From JBJKPP01 sp046706145 (GTDB lineage: Bacteria; Bacteroidota; Ignavibacteria; Ignavibacteriales; Ignavibacteriaceae), in assembly GCA_046706145.1 (NCBI GenBank), contig JBJKPP010000265.1, forward strand, positions 1 through 33,242: 33,242 nt of DNA. The letters run 5' to 3'. The translations under genes were made by a program, and so were the position numbers. This document shows positions 1 through 7,689 of the stretch, one piece after another. The first letter of the stretch is position 1. Every line of letters starts with the position of its first letter. Below the pieces are notes generated by a model. That model was not told the DNA's origin and ran no database searches. It saw only the letters and a list, made by a program, of their open reading frames with translations.

Positions 1-282
1 GAATTTAGAAAGCTATATGAATCCGAAAAAATCATGCTTTGCCGTTCTCACTTCATAAATATGATTTTGGAGGCAGAAAATATAGAAGTAATTAGTTATT
101 TTATTGGTGTTCAAAAAAATAAATTAGGTAAACTGAACTTCTTATTGTCTGAGTTTATAAGAAAACATGACTACAGATACCGAAAAGAGATGACTGATGA
201 GGATGTTGGTTCCTGGTCAGCATTGCTGGAATATTTGGGGTCTAAAAAAGATGTGAGAAGAAAAGATTTTATAAACAACTAA
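1..282 (+). CDS. C-terminal part of a DUF6062-like protein (5' end outside window)
   Basis: The frame is open from base 1, so this is the last 93 residues of a longer gene. The first in-frame ATG is at base 34, but the reading frame upstream of it looks equally coding. The tail contains an FIRKHDYRYRKE stretch followed by SWSALLEYLG, and an earlier LCRSHF segment. From memory this resembles the C-terminal end of DUF6062 proteins, which are of unknown function and have a Cys/His-containing N-terminal part that would lie outside the window. It ends 48 bases before enolase, with no terminator between, so it may be cotranscribed with eno. The family call is tentative. Confidence 0.6.
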   Translation, partial: EFRKLYESEKIMLCRSHFINMILEAENIEVISYFIGVQKNKLGKLNFLLSEFIRKHDYRYRKEMTDEDVGSWSALLEYLGSKKDVRRKDFINN

Positions 283-330
283 TTCATTTATCATATTCAT
301 TCATTAAAAAAGTAAAAAGGTAAAATAATT

Positions 331-1608
331 ATGAAAATTAGCAAAGTTAAAGCTAGAGAAATATTGGACTCAAGAGGAAATCCAACTGTAGAAGTTGATC
401 TTGTGATAGAAAATCATTTAGGAAGAGCTATCGTTCCTTCTGGCGCAAGTACAGGTGAAAGAGAAGCCGTTGAATTAAGAGATGGTGACAAATCAAGGTT
501 CCAGGGCAAAGGTGTACTTAAGGCAGTTGAAAATGTAAACAAAGCAATTTCGCAAAAGATTGTAGGTAAAGAATTCGGTTCTCAAGAAGAATTGGATAAA
601 ACTTTGATTGAATTGGATGGAACTCCGAACAAAGGTAAACTTGGTGCAAATGCTATATTAGGTGTGTCAATGGCTTTTGCAAAAGCGATGGCTGCAAACA
701 AGGGTGTTCCTTTATATAAATTTTTAAGCGATAAAAAAGAATATATAATGCCCGTCCCATGTATGAACGTTATAAATGGCGGCAAGCATGCTGATAATAA
801 TGTTGACTTTCAAGAATTTATGATTGCTCCTCACAACGCAGCTTCTTTTAAAGAATCTATAAGAAAAGGTGTGGAAGTTTTTCATACTTTAAAAAGTATT
901 CTGAAAAAGAAAGGTTATTCTACCGGTGTTGGTGATGAAGGCGGGTTTGCTCCAAACCTAAAATCAAACGAAGAAGCTGTTGAAGTAATATTGGAAGCAA
1001 TCGAAAAGGCAGGTTACAAACCGGGAACAGATGTTTCTATTTGTCTCGATCCGGCTTCCAGCGAGATGTGGGAAAACGGCAAATACAAATTTTTCAAATC
1101 AGACCAGCATTTAGTAGAGCCTGCAAAAATGGTCGAATTGTGGAAGGAATGGGTAAATAAATATCCTATAATTTTATTAGAAGATGGAATGGCAGAAAAT
1201 GATTGGCAAGGCTGGAAAAATCTTACGGACGAACTTGGCAAGAAAATCGAGTTGGTTGGCGATGACCTGTTCTGCACCAATCCTAAAATTCTGAAAGAAG
1301 GAATAGAAAAACATGTTGCTAATTCTATTCTGATTAAATTGAATCAGATTGGAAGCGTAACTGAAACTCTTGAAACAATTAATTTAGCTAAAGATAATAA
1401 TTACAATAATTTCATTTCGCACAGAAGCGGTGAAACAGAAGATACAACCATAGCGGATTTAGCAGTAGCCACCGGCGCGGGACATTTGAAAACCGGAAGC
1501 GGATGCAGAAGTGAAAGGATTGCAAAATTCAATCAGTTAATTAGAATTGAAGAAGAACTTGGTGCCAATAGTAAATTTGCTGGCATTAAGGCATTTAAAA
1601 ATAAATAG
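331..1608 (+). CDS. eno: Enolase (phosphopyruvate hydratase)
   Basis: Enolase interconverts 2-phosphoglycerate and phosphoenolpyruvate in glycolysis and gluconeogenesis in the cytoplasm. The 425-residue length is full size for the family. Visible signatures run in order: the N-terminal ILDSRGNPTVEVD, the mobile-loop SGASTGEREAVELRDGD, the Mg-binding acidic sites LLEDGMAENDW and VGDDLF, the catalytic lysine in ILIKLNQIG (K336), and the signature SHRSGETEDT (H364) followed by ATGAGHLKTGS. All catalytic landmarks are present, so it should be active. The ATG follows a weak AAAAAGG ribosome site. A strong hairpin terminator lies 37 bases after the stop. Confidence 0.98.
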   Translation: MKISKVKAREILDSRGNPTVEVDLVIENHLGRAIVPSGASTGEREAVELRDGDKSRFQGKGVLKAVENVNKAISQKIVGKEFGSQEELDKTLIELDGTPNKGKLGANAILGVSMAFAKAMAANKGVPLYKFLSDKKEYIMPVPCMNVINGGKHADNNVDFQEFMIAPHNAASFKESIRKGVEVFHTLKSILKKKGYSTGVGDEGGFAPNLKSNEEAVEVILEAIEKAGYKPGTDVSICLDPASSEMWENGKYKFFKSDQHLVEPAKMVELWKEWVNKYPIILLEDGMAENDWQGWKNLTDELGKKIELVGDDLFCTNPKILKEGIEKHVANSILIKLNQIGSVTETLETINLAKDNNYNNFISHRSGETEDTTIADLAVATGAGHLKTGSGCRSERIAKFNQLIRIEEELGANSKFAGIKAFKNK

Positions 1609-1644
1609 GCTGAAATATCTTTTCATAACACCGAATTAAGTATT

Positions 1645-1680
1645 AAAGGCACAATGAAATATTTGTGCCTTTAGTTTTTC
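1645..1680 (+). terminator. Rho-independent terminator of eno
   Basis: Perfect 10-bp stem, AAAGGCACAA (1645-1654) pairing with TTGTGCCTTT (1663-1672), with an 8-base loop and then AGTTTTTC. It sits 37 bases after the enolase stop. The flanking A and T tracts could let it also act for the leftward toxin gene that ends at 1714. Confidence 0.85.
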
Positions 1681-1713
1681 AACTTCTTCTTAGAAGTTGA
1701 TTAAGTTCATTTC

Positions 1714-2007
1714 TCATTTTATATCCTCTTCTGGTAATAGTTGTTTGAAGCTTCTAATGGTAAGAACAAAAATATTTTTAGTTTCGAGTATATAAATTAT
1801 TCTATACCCACCTTCGAATAATTCTCGAATATTTTCTCTGTTTACTTCAGGAACTTTTCTACCCCTTTCTGAATTAGTCAATAAAGATTCAACTTTCTTA
1901 AATATATTTCCCATTAAATTTTGAGCAGCAGGAGCATTATCTTTTCTAATATATTCATATATTTCTTCCAGCCTTTCAACTGCTAAGGGAGACCAGAATA
2001 TTTTCAT
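1714..2007 (-). CDS. RelE/ParE-family toxin
   Basis: A 97-residue basic protein with the RelE/ParE fold pattern: an N-terminal strand MKIFWSPLAVERLEEIYEYI and a helix, a long amphipathic helix pair, then the C-terminal sheet with RELFEGGYRIIYILE and VLTIRSFKQLLP. ParE-type members of this superfamily poison gyrase and RelE-type members cleave mRNA on the ribosome. The sequence resembles ParE/YoeB-like plasmid stabilisation proteins, but the target cannot be decided here. Its ATG overlaps the stop of the upstream antitoxin gene by 4 bases, the usual coupling in type II toxin-antitoxin operons. No truncation is seen. Confidence 0.88.
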   Translation of the reverse strand: MKIFWSPLAVERLEEIYEYIRKDNAPAAQNLMGNIFKKVESLLTNSERGRKVPEVNRENIRELFEGGYRIIYILETKNIFVLTIRSFKQLLPEEDIK

Positions 2008-2285
2008 ATTTTTGATTTCTTAGCAAATTTCTTCTTCACATCTCTATGTGAAATAGCTAGTCCATCACTTACTTGTAATTCAGCTAATTTTACATCTTCA
2101 AGAATTTCGATTTTATCAATCATTTTTTGGTATTCAGAAACATCTAATAAAATTGCAGAACTTCTACCATTTTGAGTAATAACCAAAGGTCTTTTAGTTT
2201 TTTTAACATGGTCGAAGAAGAAAGCAACTTTAGAGCGAAATTTAGAAAGAGGTTGAATGTCTTTATCTAATTGTATTTTATGCAT
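2004..2285 (-). CDS. Phd/YefM-type antitoxin
   Basis: A 93-residue antitoxin preceding the toxin in the same leftward operon. It has the Phd/YefM N-terminal DNA-binding pattern: LSKFRSKVAFFFDHVKKTKRPLVITQNGRSSAILLDVSEYQKM (written in pieces: PLSKFRSK at about 13-20, RPLVITQNGRSSAILLDVSE at about 33-52), with the typical 'kPlvIT.nG...avl.d..ey' run. The C-terminal part is lysine-rich and presumably binds and neutralises the toxin. In this family the antitoxin and the complex repress their own promoter; a TTGTAC/GTACAA inverted repeat lies 18-37 bases upstream of the start and is the likely operator. Confidence 0.88.
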   Translation of the reverse strand: MHKIQLDKDIQPLSKFRSKVAFFFDHVKKTKRPLVITQNGRSSAILLDVSEYQKMIDKIEILEDVKLAELQVSDGLAISHRDVKKKFAKKSKI

Positions 2286-2302
2286 ATTTCTCTGAATATT
2301 TA

Positions 2303-2322
2303 TTGTACTTTAAAACGTACAA
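2303..2322 (-). promoter_or_regulatory. Probable operator of the Phd/ParE operon
   Basis: Inverted repeat TTGTAC-N8-GTACAA, perfect over both 6-base arms, just upstream of the antitoxin start. Read on the minus strand it overlaps a TACAAT hexamer that could be a -10 element about 20 bases before the ATG, so binding would block transcription. A second weaker palindrome, CGTAA-N5-TTACG, is at 2345-2359. The assignment as operator is inferred from position and symmetry only. Confidence 0.55.
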
Positions 2323-2455
2323 AACAAAGTATATATATGCAAATCGTAATATATTTACGTGTTATGCCTTTTGACCTGAAACAATATTTTCAACATGTTT
2401 TTTATGATTTCCTTAATAATTTAGAACAATTTATATTAAAACTTTAGGTGCTATT

Positions 2456-2914
2456 ATGAAAGAATATTATTTAAGCATTTTCAAATATGATTTATGGGCA
2501 AATAGGAAACTTATTCAGAGCCTTAAAGAACAAAATATTAAAGATGAATCTGTCTTGAAATTGTTGTCTCATATTTTGATTTCAGAATCAGTATGGATGA
2601 AAAGAATCAAGAAACTAGATTACAAGGGATTGAACTTTTGGGAAACCCTATCTTTAGATAAATGTGAAACAATGGCTGCTGAGGTCAATCGCGAATATTT
2701 AGATTTTATAGAAAAATCATCGGGGGAAACTCTTGGTGAACGCATGGTCTATCAAAATAGCAAAGGTGAGAATTGCGAAAATACTATCAGACAGGCGCTA
2801 ACTCACGTTGCATTCCATTCCACTTATCACAGAGGCCAAATTGCCAGGGAAATTCGAAAGTTAAACAGAGAGCCTGTGCTTACTGATTATATAGCTTTTG
2901 TCAGGGAAAAATAA
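2456..2914 (+). CDS. DinB-fold metal-binding protein
   Basis: A 152-residue protein with the DinB/YfiT four-helix pattern. It begins with YDLWANRKLI, typical of the first helix in the DinB family, and carries the three expected metal-ligand histidines: H39 (LLSHILISE) and H121 and H125 in HVAFHSTYHRGQI. Members bind Zn or Ni; several are thiol-S-transferases using bacillithiol or similar thiols, but the substrate here is unknown. Tyr-His-Arg-Gly-Gln near the end is the family hallmark. It stands alone between the toxin-antitoxin pair (divergent) and the efflux operon. Confidence 0.9.
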   Translation: MKEYYLSIFKYDLWANRKLIQSLKEQNIKDESVLKLLSHILISESVWMKRIKKLDYKGLNFWETLSLDKCETMAAEVNREYLDFIEKSSGETLGERMVYQNSKGENCENTIRQALTHVAFHSTYHRGQIAREIRKLNREPVLTDYIAFVREK

Positions 2915-2951
2915 GTGGCACTCTCCGGTTTCCCATCAGGAGTTCTCACTT
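2913..2951 (+). terminator. Weak hairpin at the end of the DinB gene
   Basis: Imperfect stem-loop overlapping the DinB stop codon. The outer arms are AAGTG (2913-2917) and CACTT (2947-2951), the inner arms CTCC (2923-2926) and GGAG (2939-2942). There is no clear T-run after it, so terminator function is uncertain. Confidence 0.3.
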
Positions 2952-3104
2952 AGTTAACACCGATAAGATAAGGGCAGTATAATGGAACTTGAACTCTTTT
3001 AAATAAGCATTAAACCTTTCCTTTTTATCCATTGTCAAATCTCAATATAAAAGAAATGGAAATGTACGCAGTGTCAATATTTAAATTTTTGCAGGGAGTC
3101 TAAA

Positions 3105-3464
3105 ATGTACAAAAAAATATTCCTACCGATTCTTTTCGTTCTCATATTTGCTTTTACCTTCTGCAATGCTCAATACAGAAGAACTCCTCAAGAAAGAGCT
3201 CAAAACCTAAAAAGCAGACTAAATTTGACCGATGAACAAACGCAGAAAGTGACAGGAATTTATCAGTGGGCTGATTCAGTAAGGTCAGCCAGAATGAATG
3301 ATACCAGCTTATCGAGATCTAATATACGAGAAACTATGAGAGGAACAATGGATAGTGTAAATGTTAAAATAGAAAATGTTCTAACTAGTGATCAAAAAGC
3401 TGAATATCAAAAATTCTTGCAGGAAAGAAGGCGTAGATTTCAGCGAAATAATGATAACGGTTAA
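3105..3464 (+). CDS. Periplasmic LTxxQ (Spy/CpxP-like) protein
   Basis: A 119-residue exported protein. Residues 1-22 form a signal peptide (MYKK, hydrophobic core, then CNAQ). The mature part is helical and charged, with two LTxxQ motifs, LTDEQ (41-45) and LTSDQ (93-97), as in the Spy/CpxP/Zra family of periplasmic chaperones and envelope-stress sensors. The C-terminus is strongly basic (QERRRRFQR). A good GGGAG site lies 6 bases before the ATG. It is the first gene of a run that continues with the MacA-like adaptor 45 bases downstream, so a role in stress sensing or in assisting the efflux complex is a reasonable inference. Confidence 0.82.
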   Translation: MYKKIFLPILFVLIFAFTFCNAQYRRTPQERAQNLKSRLNLTDEQTQKVTGIYQWADSVRSARMNDTSLSRSNIRETMRGTMDSVNVKIENVLTSDQKAEYQKFLQERRRRFQRNNDNG

Positions 3465-3509
3465 CAAAAGTATCAACTTTTAAGTAAAAAATTAAGAATT
3501 ACAAAAATC

Positions 3510-4793
3510 ATGAAAAAGAAATATATAATTGTTAGTATTGTTGTAGTTATCCTAGCTGTTGCGGCCTATTTCATATTTGGCGGCAGCGACAACAATGACG
3601 TCAAATACACTTATGCGAAAATCACAAATGGGAATTTGGTTAATACAATATCTGCTACCGGTACGCTGCAGGCGGATACCACTGTTGCGGTTGGTACCCA
3701 AGTATCTGGTATTATTGCCAAGATTTATGTTGATTATAACAGCGTGGTAAAAAAGGGGCAGTTAATGGCTTTATTGGATACTACCGTCCTTTCTACTGCA
3801 GTAATAAATGCTAAAGTTTCACTTCAAAAAGCCCAGGCAGAATATGACCAGGCCGAGGCAACGTATCAGCGTGATAAAGCCCTTTATGAAAAACATTTCC
3901 TTTCACAACTTGATTATATAACTGCTCAAACTAATTTCGAAACCGCGCAAGCTGATGTAAATTCTGCCAAATCTGCGCTTAAAATTGCTATGACAAATCT
4001 CAGTTATGCTTATATAAAGGCTCCAATAAGCGGCAAGGTTATCGATAGAAATGTGGAGCAGGGCCAGACGGTGGCTGCAAGTTTTTCCACACCAACCCTA
4101 TTTACAATCGCTGACAACATGTCCACTATGCAGATTCTGGCTTCGGTTGATGAAAGTGATATAGGCCAGGTTAAAGTAGGACAGAAGGTTGATTTTACAG
4201 TTGAGGCTTACCCGGAGAAGAAATTTTACGGCGTCGTATGGCAGGTGAGGCTCAATCCTCAAACGGTGCAAAATGTGGTGGATTATACAGTGGTAATAAA
4301 TGCAGATAATCATGAAGGATTACTTTTGCCTGGTATGACTGCAACTATAGACTTTTATGTTCAACAATTGAATAATGTAATGATTATTCCTAATGCTGCT
4401 TTGAAATTTCAGCCAAGTGCTGATATGCTTGCTCAATATGAACAGGAAATGAAAGATGAATTTAAAAATCTTCCGGACAGCCTAAAAAATAAATACAAGA
4501 GATATATGAGTAGAAAAGACGGGGGAGGTAATGGCGGATATGGAAGCGGTCAGAATGGGAATCATAATAGGAGCCAAAACTTTGGCAAAGCCTGGTTTTT
4601 TGATTCTAACCATAAACTCAAAATGGCAAGATTGGTTTTAGGTTTCTCGGACGGAGTGAACACCCAGGTTGTACGCAGCCGCGATTTAAAAGTAGGTATG
4701 GAAGTAATAACCGGTTCATCCGCTGATGATAATTCTAGCGCGAACTCTTCGGCAAGTAATAACGCCTTCCATGGCATGAGAAGAGTATTCTAA
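3510..4793 (+). CDS. MacA-like periplasmic adaptor of an ABC efflux pump
   Basis: A 427-residue membrane-fusion protein that would link the inner-membrane MacB-type transporter to a TolC-type channel. Residues 4-24 are a membrane anchor. The lipoyl half-motif GTLQADTTVAVGTQVSG (51-67) and its partner APISGKVIDRNVEQGQTV (171-188) flank a helical hairpin (about 95-165, Gln/Ala-rich). Beta-barrel and membrane-proximal domains follow, with LLLPGMTATIDF at 271-282. Unusual for the family is an insertion at about 303-362 made of a charged helix followed by a Gly/Asn-rich loop (GGGNGGYGSGQNGNHNRS), and a Ser/Asn-rich C-terminal tail. The next gene starts 24 bases downstream. The exported substrate is unknown (macrolide, peptide, lipid and siderophore exporters all share this architecture). 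Confidence 0.92.
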   Translation: MKKKYIIVSIVVVILAVAAYFIFGGSDNNDVKYTYAKITNGNLVNTISATGTLQADTTVAVGTQVSGIIAKIYVDYNSVVKKGQLMALLDTTVLSTAVINAKVSLQKAQAEYDQAEATYQRDKALYEKHFLSQLDYITAQTNFETAQADVNSAKSALKIAMTNLSYAYIKAPISGKVIDRNVEQGQTVAASFSTPTLFTIADNMSTMQILASVDESDIGQVKVGQKVDFTVEAYPEKKFYGVVWQVRLNPQTVQNVVDYTVVINADNHEGLLLPGMTATIDFYVQQLNNVMIIPNAALKFQPSADMLAQYEQEMKDEFKNLPDSLKNKYKRYMSRKDGGGNGGYGSGQNGNHNRSQNFGKAWFFDSNHKLKMARLVLGFSDGVNTQVVRSRDLKVGMEVITGSSADDNSSANSSASNNAFHGMRRVF

Positions 4794-4817
4794 TTATAAA
4801 CTGAGGAGATTTTTTAG

Positions 4818-5594
4818 TTGTCAAAGAAAGTTATCGAAATAATAAATCTAAGCAAGACCTACAAAATCGGTTCAATACTTGTAAAAGCCTTGCGAGATGT
4901 TAATCTAACTATAGAAGAAGGGGAGTTTGTTGCTATAATGGGCGCGTCTGGTTCAGGAAAATCGACGCTAATGAATTTATTAGGTTGCCTGGATCAACCG
5001 AGTACAGGAGAATACTATCTCGATGGTGTCAATACAAGCAATTTGACCAGAAATGAGTATGCAGATATAAGAAATCAGAAAATAGGGTTTGTATTTCAAG
5101 GATTTAACCTTCTGGCTAGAACAAGTGCTCTGGAAAATGTGGAATTGCCTCTAATGTATGATCGTCAACGCAGAATAGCTGACCCGAAAAAAGCCGCTGC
5201 TGAGGCATTGGATAGAGTAGGGTTAAGCGATAGAATGGACCATATTCCAAGCCAGCTTTCGGGTGGTCAGCAGCAAAGAGTGGCAATTGCCAGAGCTCTG
5301 GTTGGAAATCCGTCAATAATTTTGGCCGATGAACCAACGGGCAATCTCGATAGCAAAACTTCAGTTGAAGTCTTTGGACTTTTTCAACAGCTAAATGACG
5401 AAGGTATCACTGTAATTCTAGTTACACATGAAAGAGACTTTGCGGCTTTTTCTAAAAGAATTGTAGAATTGAAGGATGGTATATTAGTTAGGGATTATAA
5501 GGTGAAAAGTAGGCTGGATGCAAAAGTTGAAATGGAGAGACTGCAAAACCAAGACACTATCATAGAAACTAAAGTAACGGAAGAATCAAGATGA
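4818..5594 (+). CDS. MacB/LolD-type ABC transporter ATPase
   Basis: A 258-residue ATPase that powers the neighbouring permease. Visible motifs: Walker A GASGSGKST (42-50), Q-loop in FVFQGFNLL (Q94), signature LSGGQQQRVAIARAL (147-161), Walker B IILADEPTGNLD (167-178), and the H-loop THE (H204). The start is a TTG at 4818, supported by GAGGAG at 4803-4808; no in-frame ATG fits. A C-terminal extension after residue 225 is charged and carries no known domain. The stop overlaps the start of the permease by 4 bases (ATGA), which indicates translational coupling. Here the ATPase and permease are separate genes, unlike E. coli MacB where they are fused. Confidence 0.95.
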   Translation: MSKKVIEIINLSKTYKIGSILVKALRDVNLTIEEGEFVAIMGASGSGKSTLMNLLGCLDQPSTGEYYLDGVNTSNLTRNEYADIRNQKIGFVFQGFNLLARTSALENVELPLMYDRQRRIADPKKAAAEALDRVGLSDRMDHIPSQLSGGQQQRVAIARALVGNPSIILADEPTGNLDSKTSVEVFGLFQQLNDEGITVILVTHERDFAAFSKRIVELKDGILVRDYKVKSRLDAKVEMERLQNQDTIIETKVTEESR

Positions 5595-6808
5595 AGGTAA
5601 AGAATATTTTTAAGTCTGCATTAAAGAGCATCATGAAATCAAGAATGAGAAGCCTTTTAACAGCGTTAGGCATAATCATAGGTGTGGCCGCCGTAGTAGT
5701 TATGGTTGGAGTAGGCGAGGGAGCACAGGTGCAAGTTGAGCAGCAAATTAATGCCTTGGGATCGAATCTGTTGCTGATATTTCCTGGGTCAAGCAATACA
5801 GGAGGAGTTAGAGGTGGCGCCGGAACTATAAATCGATTCACTCTGAACGATGTGGATCTTATCCAGAAAGAAGCAACTTTGGTCAAAGCAGTGTCGCCTG
5901 TAGTTAGAACTGGAGGTCAAGTAATCGGGGGTGTGGGGAATTGGGGAACTTCTATATACGGTGTGGCCCCTAACTATTTAGAAATACGGGCGTGGCCTCT
6001 TTCTGAAGGTACTTTTTTCACAGACCGGGACGTATTGGCAAGAGCAAAGGTCTGTGTAATAGGTCAAACTATAGTTAAGAATCTTTTCCCGGATGAAGAT
6101 CCTATTGGGCAGACAATAAGAGTAAAGAATGAGCCTTTCAAAGTGATCGGTGTTTTAAGTGCAAAAGGGCAAACGGCTTTTGGGACCGACGCTGACGATA
6201 TAATAATGGCTCCTTCAACTACTGTTTTGGACAGGCTTGTAGGAGGAATATACATAAATTTCATTCAAGCTAGTGCCAATTCGATTGGTGAAATTGATGC
6301 AGCTCAGAACCAGTTGGAGTCCATTATGAGAGAAGCACATCATTTGCATCCAGGTGAAGATGATGACTTCACTATTCGTAATCAGGCAGATATTACACAA
6401 GCTGCAACTCAGACTTCGCAGGTTTTGACAATACTTTTAGCTTCCGTCGCGGGGGTTTCACTTATTGTCGGTGGTATTGGGATAATGAATATAATGCTGG
6501 TTTCAGTAACGGAAAGAACTAGAGAAATTGGTATAAGATTATCGATTGGGGCAAGAGCTTCCGATATCCTTTTCCAATTCTTAACTGAATCTGTTATGCT
6601 TAGTTTGGCAGGTGGATTAATCGGCATCGCTTTATCTTTTATAATACAATTTATTTTAAACAACTATACTAGTCAGTACGCTTTAATACAGCCGGAAATA
6701 ATATTTATCTCTGTGTGTTTTGCCGCCGCAGTTGGAATCTTTTTTGGCTTTTATCCGGCGAGAAAAGCAGCGATGTTAAACCCTATTGATGCCTTAAGAT
6801 ATGAATAA
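5591..6808 (+). CDS. MacB/FtsX-family ABC transporter permease
   Basis: A 405-residue inner-membrane protein with the MacB topology: TM1 at about 20-43 (LLTALGIIIGVAAVVVMVGV), a large periplasmic domain (about 45-275), then three TM helices, the first beginning about residue 279 (LTILLASVAGVSLIVGGIGI) and carrying the family's cytoplasmic coupling segment ERTREIGIRLSIGA, and the last ending in FGFYPARKAAMLNPIDALRYE, a hallmark C-terminus. It works as a dimer that couples ATP hydrolysis to a mechanical push of substrate through the MacA/TolC conduit. It overlaps the ATPase gene by 4 bases and is followed after 21 bases by a lipoprotein gene. Confidence 0.95.
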   Translation: MKVKNIFKSALKSIMKSRMRSLLTALGIIIGVAAVVVMVGVGEGAQVQVEQQINALGSNLLLIFPGSSNTGGVRGGAGTINRFTLNDVDLIQKEATLVKAVSPVVRTGGQVIGGVGNWGTSIYGVAPNYLEIRAWPLSEGTFFTDRDVLARAKVCVIGQTIVKNLFPDEDPIGQTIRVKNEPFKVIGVLSAKGQTAFGTDADDIIMAPSTTVLDRLVGGIYINFIQASANSIGEIDAAQNQLESIMREAHHLHPGEDDDFTIRNQADITQAATQTSQVLTILLASVAGVSLIVGGIGIMNIMLVSVTERTREIGIRLSIGARASDILFQFLTESVMLSLAGGLIGIALSFIIQFILNNYTSQYALIQPEIIFISVCFAAAVGIFFGFYPARKAAMLNPIDALRYE

Positions 6809-6829
6809 AATAAATTGGAGGAGATTTTC

Positions 6830-7639
6830 ATGAAGAAATCTATGATGCTGTTATTTGCCACCGTTTATTTTGCTGTTGCCTTTTTCTATGGTTGCAGCAG
6901 CGAGAAATACATAAGCAAATGGGCAAGCAACAAGATAACCGTTGATGGTAGAGATAATGATTGGACGAACAAGACGAAGTTTTATAAAGATCAAGATATT
7001 CTGGTTGGGGTACAAAATGACAATAAGAATTTATATGTACTTTTTGAAACACCTGACAGAACAAAGCAGATGCAAATAATGCACCGTGGTTTTATAGTAT
7101 GGCTGGATAACGACGGTGGCAGCTCAGAGGATTTCGGAATTAAATTTCCAATAGGTGGAAAAATAGGTGATTATTATCCGGGGGAGGATATGAAAGAAGT
7201 TGAGCAAAATTTTACGCCACCTACAGATATGGAAATATATAACAAACATGATGATAGCTGGTCAAGGATGAGCTTTGCTCAGGCAAAGGGTATTTCTGTT
7301 GCTGTTTCGGACAATGATAATAAACTCGTTTATGAAATGTCAATTGCCCTACATCCAGAGAAAGGAGACGTTTATTTCTTGAATCCTAAGGCTAATAAAA
7401 TTGGTATCGGTTTTCAGACAGTTAAGTTAGCAAGGAAAGCTCGACCACAACAGCCCACGGGGGAAGAAGGATCTGAAGGCGTAGAAGGAGGCGAAGGTGG
7501 AGGATATGGTGGGTATGGCAGAGAACGTGGAGAATTTGGAGAACAGGGAGGTGGTGAAGGCAGTCGCGGTGGTGAAGGTTATAAGACTCCTGAACAATTG
7601 GATTTTTGGTTAACTACTACATTGGCTGCAAATCAATGA
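6830..7639 (+). CDS. Lipoprotein with CBM9-like domain and Gly-rich tail
   Basis: A 269-residue exported protein with a lipoprotein signal: hydrophobic stretch to residue 20, then YGC with C22 as likely lipidation site, followed by SSE. The ATG at 6830 is chosen because GGAGGAG (6817-6823) sits just before it; an upstream in-frame TTG at 6815 overlaps that site. After the signal, SKWASNKITVDGRDNDW starts a domain resembling CBM9-like/DOMON-like folds (ITVDG...DW, NLYVLFETPDRT, GFIVWLDNDGG). The last 60 residues include a Gly/Glu-rich low-complexity segment (about 215-255). It sits between the permease and the TolC-like gene, so a role at the efflux complex is likely, but its activity is unknown. 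Confidence 0.8.
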   Translation: MKKSMMLLFATVYFAVAFFYGCSSEKYISKWASNKITVDGRDNDWTNKTKFYKDQDILVGVQNDNKNLYVLFETPDRTKQMQIMHRGFIVWLDNDGGSSEDFGIKFPIGGKIGDYYPGEDMKEVEQNFTPPTDMEIYNKHDDSWSRMSFAQAKGISVAVSDNDNKLVYEMSIALHPEKGDVYFLNPKANKIGIGFQTVKLARKARPQQPTGEEGSEGVEGGEGGGYGGYGRERGEFGEQGGGEGSRGGEGYKTPEQLDFWLTTTLAANQ

Positions 7640-7689
7640 TTTTAAGTTTTAGAATATCTTGATAACTCTTAAAAGGGAACACACTATCA

